Origin: Liolophura sinensis
Taxonomy: Eukaryota; Mollusca; Polyplacophora; Chitonida; Chitonidae
Assembly (NCBI RefSeq): GCF_032854445.1
Contig: NC_088296.1
Coordinates: forward strand, 9,586,706 to 9,650,705
Reading direction: 5' to 3'
Length of the DNA stretch: 64,000 nucleotides
Shown here in pieces: positions 1 through 13,500 of this stretch (position 1 is its first letter; each line of letters starts with the position of its first letter). Below the pieces are notes generated by a model that was not told where the DNA came from, did not search any database, and saw only the letters and a list, made by a program, of their open reading frames with translations. Made by a program: the position numbers and the translations under genes.

Positions 1-286
1 AAAATACCCAACCTTGCCTCAATGCCAAAGGCAGTCGATTAGTTTAAGATTGAAGTGTCAAATTTAACAACATCGCCAAAAGATATTTGTTGGAAAATTT
101 GTTAGAATGAATGGTTATTAATTAACGCCAAAAACATGTTAAAAATAATAATGTACCTGTGATTCATATCATCATTATTTGTTTTGAAAACATTTGCTTT
201 TTAAAAAAAGGGTTTAGAGAAGAATGGGTAATTAATGTACTGATGCATGCACTGTGTATTCTATCTTTAACACTTTCCCTCTATAG

Positions 287-3200
287 GCGTGTATGAAGTT
301 AGCCTGCCTCTTTCGTCACAACCAGTGCTCGGACAATGGATGATATATTCCGAGGTCAGAGGTCACGACTACAACAGAAGCTTTACAGTTGAAAAATACG
401 GTATCTTCTGATTGCTGCTGTTGCCTTTTTGGTTTTATCCCTCTCTTGTGCGAGAGTGAAGGCTATTAATTTGAGTGTGTCATTCTGTCTGTCCGCACAA
501 ATCTGTCACGCTTTGGTCACGCTTGTAGTTAATGCTCCACATATTGTTTAATGTTGATAAAAGTTTGTTTCAAGTTTGAAAACCAGTGGAATCCGTCCTT
601 ACGTTCAACATATTTAACGATTTCCTTGATTTTCATTGTTTATTCGTTTATCCATGTATACGTTTAACAGCTTCATCCTTTCATAGCCTTTGCATGTTTA
701 GTATAGGGTATACACTCTCGAAAATCGCTTGCTCCTTTACTTTTGCTGAGTTTAACCACTCTTTTCCAACTTTGATTATACGTAACAAGACATTAAATGT
801 TAATTCTTTAGTATGTGTCTCTAAAAGAAACGCATATTGCATATAAATTTATTTTTATTTATTTATTTTTTCATTGGTATTTTACGCCGTACTCAAGAAT
901 ATTTCACTTATACGACGGCGGCCAGCATTATGGTGGGAGGAAACCGGGCAGAGCCCGGGGGAAACCTACGGCAATTCCATATAAACTTATAAAATTGAAC
1001 AGGGAGATCAATCTACTTTAATAAATATTTTTGTATAATACTGTTTCTTGTGTTGCTTAACATGTTTTGATCCAGTTCTGCCTCGATATACCGTGGACAT
1101 TCAACCACCATCCTATTTCCGTGATTGGACACGCTGTGAAGAATTTACCGTTACCGCTAGGTGAGGAACCGCAATCATGTATGTCACAGGTTCAATCCAG
1201 CTATCACTGGTTTAGGCGTGGCCAGAAGGTATATCACAGCTGTCTGGTCTGGTGTGAATGTTTTCCAAGGGCTCTGTCTGGGCGCTTCGAATCATGTGAA
1301 ATATCTTTGCATGCTGGTTAAAACGATAATGAAATTCATAAATGCCGGAGGCTGATGGATTATACGGTAAACACGACCCAAAGCGTCTAAACATAAAGGA
1401 GAATCTAGTCAAATTTGACACCATTTGACATAGTAGTAATTTGTTTTTTGCATTTGAAGACATTTTAAGACAACCTTTCCAATGCAGTTCCTTCTTTTAC
1501 GGCAGTCCTTATGTGTTTGTTACTTGGCATTTTCTAATGCGCCTTGTGTCCTTTTTTCTTGTATTCAGGTATGTGTATAACCAGCCTGTCCACGGCCGGC
1601 TGATTGCATCCGCCTCACTCAAGGGCCTAGGGTATTACTCCGACTATCAAGGGGAGACAATCGTCATAGATCAAACGGTGAGTGAGTCGTATAACTTTAT
1701 TTAACGTGACGATCTCTGTGCAAAAGCATTCATTTACACTTAACTATGGAAATATTTTACGTGAACCACGACGAGTTTTTCCTGCTACAGAATAACTTTA
1801 TAGCTCTATTTCGGGTGTTATAATAAAATAGAATAGATTGTATTTAATCCACAGATCTCTTACTGGGTATTATTGGGTATGCTTTCAGCACACACATTCA
1901 GTACTTTATTAATATAAATTTCTTAAAATACAATATTTTTGTGTAAACTTTGTAAGCGTTTTCACAGTCTTTACAAAAGACTCGTAAAGACACTATCTAT
2001 ACAAAAGACTCGTAAAGACACTATCTTTACAAAAAGCCCGTAAAGACACAATCTTTACAAAAGACTCGTAAAGACACAATCTTTACAAAAGACTCGTAAA
2101 GACTTGGTAGGTAATGGTTTGTCACTCTGTTCTGTAACATTTTATAATTATGGTTAGTGGCAAGGGCATTCAGGTTCAGGTACACTTCAAACTCAATTTT
2201 GTCTTCAGATCGGTGAAAATCACACTTGCTTGATACCCGAAGTTCAGCTGTCCACATTTGAATACATTGGTCATGCAGTGAATAAAACTGATCTTACCGC
2301 TCTACTGGCCTGGCAACGTCAATGATACGTCACTCACAGTCTCATCATCACCTATCTCACTGTATCCTCTCGCTCAAACTTTCATCATTAAAACTCAAAA
2401 CAAAAGTTGAGACAATATCTATCATTTTGATACCAGTCTTGCACCTATGCACCCAAAATGGCAGGCTGGCAGCGAAAAAAGACTTTACACCCTAAAATAC
2501 AACGAATTATATTCGGAAGTGCTAATATGGTACAGATTTTACTTTTTTCCACTAATGCTGTGGATAAGTGTACGCCACATGTGGGAAATTTTGACAGTAA
2601 CTAACCCCGGCCAATCAGGTTTCCTTAATACTGACCGCCATCGTGTAATTGAAAAATGCTCAATAAATAAACCAATAAAAACTAAATGTATTTTTCCATC
2701 TGAACGAGGAAATTCAGGTGCTGACATTTTTTTCAAAACTAATATTAACGAGTATTTAAAATTTCAAGTGAGAAGTTAACCTAAGCGTCTCGAGACAATA
2801 GTTTTCTTTTCGTTTTCGTGTTTCGGTTTAATCTTGTTTTCAAATTGAATGGAATGTAAAGTTGCGTCCTTAACAGTTTATTGCAGGACAGAAGATTATG
2901 AATTCGCTAGGGAGGGAGATGCAGTTGTAAAAAAGATTCAGGAGAGATAAATCTTTCTGCTTTCAGATTGATGGATCAACATCATTTAACCTCTGCATAG
3001 CTGATCTTATCCGGAACGAGGTTGGGGATCATTTCCGGGGTCATGTTGACGTTGAAGCAGAGGTCGTGACCCCTGACGGGAAGTCAGTTAGGGCCAGTGA
3101 TGGAACATGCGCTGTCAACAAGCAACTCGTTGATGTAGCATTTTCTTCTGATACGAGAAAAAATTTTAAGCCCGGAATTCCTTTTAAGGGCAAGGTAAGA

Positions 3201-4017
3201 CCCAGATTAGCACAGGAGGTGTATAAGGCGCATATTGACGACCAAACTAGTTACAAAATATGAAGACAAAGCGTCATCAAATTGCACTGAAATTAATTTG
3301 CGTATATTTCTTAGATGAACAAAACGACAAAAAAACACTTTGTACATAATGACTTATTCACAACCTTTCGGAAGAATTCTCCTATCATCAGGTGTATTGG
3401 CAAAGAGCAAAGTGGCAATAATGTGCCATATTATGTAAACAGCTTCGAAATGACGAAAACACATAAAAGCCTTCAACTGAGCTATAGTCACCTGAGTGAA
3501 ACAATAACACAGGGCTTGCGTGGAGCCATTTGAACCACGTGGTACTGAAAGGTAAACTTACAATTTCCATTCGTATATTTTGTGCTGTCATAGTGCATCG
3601 ATTCCATCTAGTTTTCTCTTTAAGGGATACAGAATGTTTGTTAATGAGCTCATGTGATAGATAAGCAAGTACAGACTGTGATTCAAGCCTAAGATTCGTT
3701 TTACGCATAGCATTCATTCAAGCTTGAGCAAAACTCAAGGACTTTACTCTTTCTCCACAATCAGAATATCAGTGTCGATTCTGACTGTATCTCTTCACTC
3801 GCGTTTATAATTTTCCAGAATTATATCCACTATTTTTTCTTCTCCGAAGGTGAATGTGATGTACCCTGACGGAAGTCCAGCAGAAAACGTCACGATTCTA
3901 CTCAGGACCGACGTCAACGGAGGAAACTTCTCCGCCAAGGTGTATGACGTCATATCCGGTGCCGTTCACTTCGAAATTCCTGAACTACCAGTGGCTTCAA
4001 ATGTTGTATGGATTGAG
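287..4017 (+). CDS. TEP exons 1-5: macroglobulin domains MG2/MG3 to MG5
   Basis: Five exons (287-400, 1076-1160, 1569-1677, 2967-3194, 3850-4017; visible residues 1-235) encode stacked beta-sandwich MG domains. Landmarks: [20 protein letters not shown], the MG2-MG3 linker [24 protein letters not shown] (equivalent to the family's KYTYGKPVKG), [11 protein letters not shown] and [12 protein letters not shown]. The first visible exon opens with the last two bases of a glycine codon, so an upstream exon ending in phase 1 must exist outside the window. Nothing else is seen in bases 1-286, which read as intron. Confidence 0.9.
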
Positions 4018-4483
4018 GTAGGCCTTAAATCCTGCATGTTGCAAATAATAATGCAGTTGTCACTCGTTGAGACTTGTGCATTTTCGCAGTGCAGTATGAA
4101 CAATGACATTGTTCACATTTCAATGACATGTATGCAAATGGATTCAAAGGCCGAGTCCGCATTTGTAGTGTTTAGTTAGCCAAGACTTTCATCCAGTAAT
4201 GAGGGTCTGTGGTTATCGAATCATATTGCTATAATTTTATGTCGTAGTTGTTTCAATTCTGGGAAAGGTCTCGCTATTATACACAAAATCAAGGACAGAA
4301 GGGCATTCGAATAATAAACAAACCAGCCAATCAAAAATGAAGCAAAAATAAACCAATGTGTATGCGTCAACCAGGTCAGGCTTCAGTTTCAAAGTGATGC
4401 TTTGGAAAATAAACATACATCAAAGCTTAGCTGAGCGTAAAACCACACGTTCATAGAATATTAGTCATCTATATCGGATAGTT

Positions 4484-4515
<32 letters not shown>

Positions 4516-7500
4516 TTATTAATTCATTTATTTATCTGATTGGTGTTTTATGCCGTACTCAAGAGTATTTCACTTTTACGACGGCAGCCAGCATTATGGT
4601 GGACGGAAACCGGGCACAGCCCGGTGGAAACCCACAACCATCCGCAGGTTGCTGCCAGATCTTCCCACGTGCGATCGGAGAGGAAGCCAGCATGAGCTGG
4701 ACTTGAACTCACAGCGACCGCATTGGTGAGAGGTTCCTGGGTCATTACGCTGCGCTAGCGCGCTCCCCACAGAGCCACGAGGCCTTCCCCCGGATAATTT
4801 GAGTGAGTGAGTGCTTGGGGTTTAACGTCGTACTCAACAACGACGACGGATAATTTGAAGATTTTTTCTTATAAACTCTATCTTATGCCATCAAGGGTTT
4901 AATCAACCAACCAGCCCATCAAATATTAATATACAGGCCTAGGTCGTGTAGATTTCAAACAAGTTAACTCATTCGATTAACCAACTCACCTAATCAGTGA
5001 ATTACCAGTCAACCACAGCAATCTGTTGCGGTGTATATTTCCAGGCCAAGGTTTTGCAGGTGTCAGGCCGTGATGTGGCTAACACGTATCTCTCCTCCCA
5101 CATGTCAATCACCGGTTGGTACTCACCCAGTAAGTGTCACGTGCTCGTCCAGGCCAAAGATTCTGTCTTCCGGGTAAGTGGTATACAAAGGTACTTTTAT
5201 GATGTGGAACGTTATTTAATTGGATTAGTTATACGAGTACATGAAATGAGGCTGGTGACGCTATATATCTTGTGGGCATAACAAAAATGTGCCGTACTTT
5301 GATGCTGCATTGCTCCTTTCTACTTGGTTCAAACCCTTTTAAACTTTAGGCATTCATATGGCATGATTTTGCTAATATACTGACTAATTTTCAAGGTCAT
5401 AGATTGAGTAGTCTGTACACAGGGTTAAAAGATAAAACATAGCCTCAAAAACGCACGTTTCGGTGTCCCATATTGCATCACCTGTCAAGGGTCATGAGTA
5501 GAGCACGCGCTGCACCTGTGTGACACGCGTCAGTCAAGTGTCGTCTGGAAAAATTCTCTGGCTCTAGTGTCAGAGAAACCCTTCTGCCAGATAGGCACAG
5601 GTTTTGCTGAATCAAGATGGTTTTCTCTGCGGCAGACAAGGAATTGATCACCTTTTCAAGTAAAACAAGGTAGAACATCATTTTGAAATGTCGGAACATG
5701 TGTTTTTGACTCATTTTTTTTTTGGCCCTATGAATAGGCTTAGGACATAATGGCTTTTGAGCGTGTAAATTTTTAGAAGCTGACGTAATAGGGTTTCTGA
5801 GATATTGAGTGTCAAAGTATGGCCCATTTTTATGCCCACCCGATATATTTGATTGAATATTCTTTAACGACATACCAGTTAAGTGAATAAATTACGATAC
5901 AAAAAAAAATATCAGAAGTGTCTCACGTTCAAATCTCACATATATATTTAACCCCATACCACAATGGCGTAAAACGACCACCATTTATACAACCATAGGT
6001 CACCATGATTTTGGAAGTGGTGTTAAGCCATCATCCATTATTCGTTCATTCTTTACTGTAATCATTCAAACATTTGTTCTTCCTTCAGGTCGGCAAAGAT
6101 GCTCGGTTCAGCCTCCTGTCCACGTGCCCATGTAACTTCACTTTGTTTTTCGAGGTGATATCTCGCGGGAATATTGTGCACTCTGGGATTCACTATTCTC
6201 ACCATCACGACAAGCGAGACGCCGAGGTCCGCTTCACGGAGCAAACGTTGGGTGAGCCGGATTTCCACCTGCATGCTCTACGTTCCATGGCAATACTGTG
6301 TTCACTTACTGCATTCTTTTCTTAGACAATCTTCAAAGCTATTTCCTGTATTCGGCCAAACCAAACTTTATGTAGAAGGAAAAAAGCCATAATGGTTTCC
6401 TCCCACCATAATGCTGGCTGCCGTCGTATAAGTGAAATATTCTTGAGCACGGCGTAAAACACCAATCAAATAAATAAATAAAAGACATGATACAGAACAG
6501 TACACTCATAACTGGCTGATCGAAATTGTCGATTATAATCGTGCATACAGTTTCACATAACAAGAAAGTAATTCACAACAAACGTTCACTAAATACAGGT
6601 CTGTCAGAAACCTGCGGATGGTCGTGGGATTCTCTCGTTTTCCCCGTTTTCCCCCTACCATAATGCTGGCCGCCGTCGTATAAGTGATATATTCTTGAGT
6701 ACGGCGTAAAACACCAATCAAATAAATAAATTAATAAAACCAGTTTCAGATAATGCAGGCATTAGTACTGAATTACTGTAATATATAAATACTTTAATGA
6801 CAATTTGACGTAATACACATATACTTGTACTAATGAAGAGTGAGGGGCCTCCGTGACTCAGTTGGTTAGCGCGCTAGCGCAGCGTAATGACCCAGGAACA
6901 TCCCACCGATGCTGTCGCTGTGAGTTCAAGTCCAGCTCATGCTGGCTTCCTCTAGTGGGTTCCTCCAAGCTCTGGCCGGTTTCCACCCACCGGACACTAT
7001 AATGCTGGCCGCTGTCGTATAAGTGAAATATTCTTGAGTACGGCGTAAAACATCAATCAAATAAATAAATACATTAAGGAAGAGTGACAACTTCATCGAG
7101 AATAGAGATACAATTTCACGTAATATATATTCCAATATAATTATATTTGACCGCTTCGGTGGCCTAATGGTTAGATCGTCCGCCTCGAAGTCGGGAGACT
7201 CGGGATCAAACCCGGGAATACCAAAGTCTCAACACCGAGAGGCTAGAGCAAGGAATGAGGACTGGTTGGCCCCTTCTCAGTATAATGTGGGTTGGTGGTG
7301 TCGACTCGCCGTGCCATAAGACACTGTACATGTACACACAACTGATGACTCCTCGTCGTGATATGAGGAAACATTGTTGAGTACCACGTAATACCGCAAG
7401 CATTCATTCATACATACAATCATGTTCGTGCATTAAGTAAAATTCCACATGATGTATATAACAAAAACAAAATAACCACATGAGTACACTAACACTAGAT

Positions 7501-10500
7501 TTACTTGATTCATGTTTTACGCCGTACTCAAGAACATTTCACTTATGCGACGGCGGCCATCAGGTTGCTGCTAGACCTTTCCACGTACGCCGGGAGAGGA
7601 AGCCAGCCTGAGCTGAACTTGAACTTACAGCGACTGCATTAGTGGATCAACAATAGAGTTCTGCTGTACCATGTGATCTGTAAGAAAGTTTAGGCAACTA
7701 TTTGTGAAATGTCGAAACGGTTGTGAAACGTTTGAAGTTCCTGGAGGACATGGGTGTCATTTGTGCTTTCAGAAAATGGTGAAACGAGTAATCAATAAAT
7801 TAATGTCATCAAAAGTTTCCCTTTTGACAAATCACATGACACAGCAGAACTGTACCTTTACAAGAAGAGAGTTCGAGCTCGAAACTCACTTTTTGTTGAG
7901 ATTTATTTATTTATTTAACTGGTGTTTTACGTCGTACTATAGAATATTTCACTTATACGACGGCGGCCATCATTATGGTGGGAGGAAATCGGGCAGTGCC
8001 CGGGGGAAACCCACGATCATCCGCAGGTTGCTGCAAGACCTTTCCACGTACGCCCGGAGAGGAAGCCAGCATGAGCTGAACTTGAACTTACAGCGACTGC
8101 GTTGGTGAGAGGCTCCTGGATCATTACGCTGTGCTAGCGTGCTAACCAACTGAGCCATGGAGGCCCCCTTGTTGAGATCAAGCTTCCCCGATACATATAT
8201 ATACAGCAAATGCGTAAGCTAGCATGAGCCAGACTTGAGCTCACAGCATCAACATGTGTGAGAGGCTTCTGGGCCATGCGCCGCGTTTGCGTTCTAACCT
8301 GCTCGGCCGAGGAGGCTCCTCATGAATTAAAGATGGCTTTGTCCTTACTTGTACTGTCTCACCTTTGACCTTTGACCACAGTGCCGGATACCACTGATGA
8401 TCGTCTGTGTAGTACTCACTTCAAGTTCACGGTCACTCCAAAGATGGCTCCGCTCAGCAGGCTTCTGGTGTACTACGTCAGAGAAAACGGGGAAGGCGTG
8501 GCTGATGCAACTACACTAAACATCGAGCCCAGCTTTGAAAACAAGGTATTTAATTATATATGTCCTTTTGTGGCATGTCTTCTTAATTTTAAGTCCTGCA
8601 TTGTGCGGGTCTTTACTTTACTGACAGAAATTTTTGATTTACTGTTAGAATTTACTGACCAAATCCTTTGATATTTGAAATGAGTTACTTATTGGGATTT
8701 GACCCATGTCAGTGAACAAATAATTTTTTTTCATTCAACACTCAAGACTCTTTTATCATCAAAAGCATTGTCATAGGGTACTGAAGTATTAATTTTACTA
8801 TGGTCGTTGATCCACAGCTGGTTTTGCTGACGTCAATCAAGGAGGCGTTGCCAGGTGATAGCTTGGAGCTGACGTCACGAACGAAGCCGGACTCGTGCGT
8901 CTGCTTGACAGCTACCGACAAGAGTCTGCACTACCTCGGTAACAACAAGAGGCTTAACACAGACATGGTGAGATACCTACTCAGATCAGCTAAACGCACA
9001 CCTTATTAATCGTAACATCGTATGATCACTCAATGAATCTATAAATTTCCTGTTCAGTTTGCCATCCAGTCGTTTGCTTTACTGATTGAAAAGCAAAGGC
9101 CACCAGACCGTCGGTAAACTGTTAGTAAATACTCTAATTTTTTTCCTCTAGGTTAGTGGACACGTGACATGAGACTTCCTGTGACTCACTATGCGTCATA
9201 GTTTGCCCTCATAAAATCCCTTATTTTCCTTGTTTTCCAAATTCGAAACTCTTTTCATGCTGTGATTTGGAAAGTTTTAACAACACTGCCACGTGTTCGA
9301 TTTCAGCTGATTATGACCGGGCTGGCATATACGATTCTACATTACATTGCAAAAACGTGTTTATAATATGAAGGGTATGGTACCCCGGGAAATCGTGTCC
9401 GGGGTTGAAATTAAACCGTCTTAGATACTTAAATATCAAATGTGTTATGCTAAATTTCCGTGTAAACAACACTACCTTATAAGTACAATTCCAGCAGGTT
9501 GGTGCGTTACTGTTGCTCAGAAATCAGTTCAGTCTATTAAACAGTAGTGCTAGAGGTCGACCACCTCGCACCTCAGGCACTCATCGTGTTTCTCCCTCAA
9601 ACATATACACCTCCACAAATAAGTGCGCTACAATTTCAGCGGCTTCACCTTTATTCCGTAACGACACCAACCCATAAAGGGCAAGATGATATCCTGTTTC
9701 AGATATTCGACGAAATGCGGGAGTTTGACGTGACCTTGACCGGTAGTGAGGCTCCCTACTGGTGGGGCTTATCCTCAAGATACAGGCGCTCTCTGGACCT
9801 CTGGAGTCTTCTCAAGAATAAGGACGCCAAATTTGCCTTCGAGGTACACACAATTTATAGACATATTTTTACTATTATTATTATTTGTGGGTGAGAGCGG
9901 AAGTCGCTGATTAAACAGCTCGATAGTGTGGTGGTTTTTGTGTTTATTTTCAAAACAAGTGTGTTTTTTAAACGTGACGTAGAGACAAGCACACAGACTT
10001 ATTTTGCCAAAGTAAGGTAGGTAATAATGTAAAACATTACGGTATGGCGAGTAAAACTAAAGTAGCGATGACATTGTGATAGACTTACAGCACAGAGAGT
10101 AAAGCCAGAGCAGCGACGACAATGTGATGGACGTACAACATAGAGAGTAAGACCAGAGCAGCGACGACAGTGTGACAGACGTGCAGCATAGAGAGTAAGA
10201 CCAGAGCAGTGACGACAGTGTGATAGACGTACAACATAGAGAGTAAGACCAGAGCAGCGGCGACAGTGTGACAGACGTGCAGCATAGAGAGTAAGACCAG
10301 AGCAGCGACGACAGTGTGATAGACTTACAGCACAGGGAGTAAAACCAGAGCAGCTACGACAGTGTGATAGATGGCAAATTGTCACAAGTTATCAAAGAAA
10401 TACATCCTCTTGTCAATTTACCTTAGTTAAGGATTTACTTTTTTTAACTGTTCAAGATTATGCTGAAATCATAACAACTTACACGTCCCATAACATCATG

Positions 10501-13500
10501 GTTTAAGCAGAATGTAGTGACAAAAAGTGCTTCAAATGTTAAGGTACACACATATTTAGACATATTTGTGTTTTCCACACATTGATATGAAGGTAAGTCT
10601 TAAATTAAACAGGCCGATAGTCTGTTTTTTTAAGGAATAAACTGGTCTTTGATAAAAGTGACATGCGCACTCAGGAGAGTAATCTTCTATACACAAGTCA
10701 GGTCTGTTTGACTCATGCGATGTTATCAGTCTTATCGATTTGAACACGTGATCTTTTCCATCATGAGTTTTGTTATAGTATGCGTATTAGCAACGCTCTA
10801 GATAACTGTTCGAATTCGAAATTCTTTAGACGCTGTAATGTGGAATGTTTGAACAACGCAGCCTCGTGTTCGAGTGGAATTGATTCTGACTTCATTGGCA
10901 TGTACGATTCAATATTATAAAGGCAAAACATGTTTAAAACACAAAGATCATGTATCCGGGCAATTGTGTCTGGGGCTAAAATTAAACCACTTGAGATGTA
11001 CACTTATCATATAAGCTACGCTCAAGGTAACTGTCATGTGTATTCCATTTTATCATTCAGGAGGCTGGTATGCTTGTGATGACGGACAGGGTACGGTTGC
11101 ATCACGGGAAGGACCTTGGCTCCATTTCCGGTCCAGTCTTTCACAGGCCTGGTGAGAACACTGTCTTTAACCGTTTGACAAAAACTGGCAGCTGGCGATC
11201 TAGATGTTTTCGTAGATCTTTGTAGGTTGAATCAGTCCTCTGACGATTAAAAAAATTTGATTCACAAGAAAACTGGATGTTGTTTTAGAGATTGTTCCAC
11301 TGAGAATGACCTGAAAATTACTTGCAGAGTTATGTAACTGTATGTATTAAATTATTTCACTGTGTCATTTGTGTTTAAATGTTAAGATACCTTCCGTTAT
11401 TTTTCTCAAAAGGGTACCTACCTGCAGAATCATTGGAAGTTTTCATGAGAGGTATGAAACACCGGAAAGCTAACTTGCGCAAGCGCAGAACATACTTTCC
11501 TGACATGTGGTTCCGGAAATGCTACAATACGACGTAAGTCACATAAAAGTCTAATTTGAAAGATCAATCTAATGAAGTTTCACAGATGTTTCGAAATTAC
11601 AGAAGTAAGAAAAGAGACACCAAACACAAATTATAACAATATTTGCGGAAGACAAAAACGGGGTGTTTAATGTCAGATTTTTCCTTCTGTGAACAGGTAT
11701 ACATTACATGAGTGAAGTTTACAGTTATGTTAATCACATCTAAACACAGAGGTGTAGAAAGTCGTGCACAACAAAAAACAGTAAAAATGTTTTCACGTAC
11801 AGCATTTAATGGTCTTTCTTCTGGTCCTTCTTTTATTTCACGTTTTCTTTCTAAATCTTGAACAGCATCTCGGATTTTTGTCCCACCGCAATATGACATT
11901 TTACTTTTCCAGTTCGAGCAGTAAATATCACTCATTTTGGACCACCATACCTGACTCTCTTACCACGTGGGTGGTAAACGGGTTTTCTGTGTCTACCAAA
12001 GACGGTTTGTCTGTAGCGCGTTCCATAGAAGTCACGACGGCCAAGTCGTTTTTCTCTGAGCTCGCCCTGCCCTACTCCGTCATTCGGGGTGAGCAAGTGA
12101 AGATTCCCATCACTGTCCATAACTACTACGATTACTGCACTGAGGTGAGTAGACGTACATAGACAGGCAGATTGGCAGCCGTACACACCGAATGGTAACC
12201 CTTACACATACAGGCAGACAGGCAGACTGGCAGACGTACACACCGAATGGTAACCCTTACACCTACAGGCAGACAGGCAGCCAGGCGGCCAGGCAGAAGT
12301 ACATACCGAATGGTAACCCTTACACGTACAGGCAGACAGACAGAACCGTAAACCGCACACAAAGACAAACAGACATACAGACAAACAGGCATACGAGCAG
12401 ACTGACGAAAAGACAGGCAGACAGACACACTGACGAAAAGACAGGCAGACAGACAGACAGACTGACGGAACGACAGACTGGTAGACTGAAAGACTTTCAG
12501 ACAGCCAGAACACACCGCCAGGTAGATAGACAGACCGAATGGCAACCCCTACACACACAGACACCAATGCAGACAGAATAGCAACCCCAGATACATAGAC
12601 AGACAGACAGAAAGGCGACAGAAAGTCAAACAGAAAGACAGAATAGCAACCCCAGACAGACAGACAGACAGAAATAAAGGCAGACAGACAACTAGACTGA
12701 CGAAAAGAGACAGACCGAAAGACAAATAGAGAAACAGACAGGCGGAGATGGTGAGCTAGAAATGATACTGATTATTTCTTTGAAGCCGTCAGGAAAACGG
12801 ACACAAAGACTAACAGGGCGCAGTTTGGTAAACCATTCAGTGCGGTGATTCAGTTCTCACGATTGATACAATCAATGGGAAACGTTCAAGCTGGCAAACA
12901 GGTTGAGAGCGTGGCTAGTGCGTCAGTCTTCACTACCTTTAATAGAAACTATCAGGCAAACTAACACGCGGTCTTTGCTGACCAAGGGTGGCAGAATTCA
13001 GTTGTGTTGAAGTGATTACGAAATTGGTCCATATATACAGGGAATTTAATGACATCAACCGTAAAATGATTGACTTATTTATTCAGCTCATTACATATCG
13101 CCCTTGGGAATAAACCAGCGACCTTTGGCGAGTTACTGGCAAACTCTCCATTGTTCTAACACCTATCTAATTGCCCTTTATTAACGTTGTACTGTCCTTT
13201 TATACATCCAGTCGGCACGGACTCCATTTCTGAATTTGGATCTAGCCGACTTCTAAATCAGGAACCCATTTAAACATCAGTTATCAAATACCAACCTTCA
13301 CAATCACTCCGCAAATGCGTTTCCCACTAAAGAGGGCGATGGCGGACCAACGGACGATCTCCGGCAAACATTGTTTGCTCTAATTGTCTATAAATATAGT
13401 ATAATTAAGACGTACAGCGTAGAGAGTAAAACCAGAACAGCGACAACAATGTCATAGATGGCAAATGTCTTGTCAGTTTACCCCAGTTTTTTTTAAGGTT

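Noticed and set aside
7148-7220. tRNA gene
   Set aside because: A and B boxes are present, but the acceptor stem does not pair, and the sequence runs on into a SINE body and tail.
9999-10385. Cys/Leu-rich reverse-strand repeat protein
   Set aside because: The 48-bp tandem repeat lies in an intron and related single units are scattered in non-coding DNA.
12132-12581. Overlapping Cys/Val/Leu-rich and Thr/Asp/Arg-rich frames
   Set aside because: Translation of CAGA-type simple repeats on both strands.
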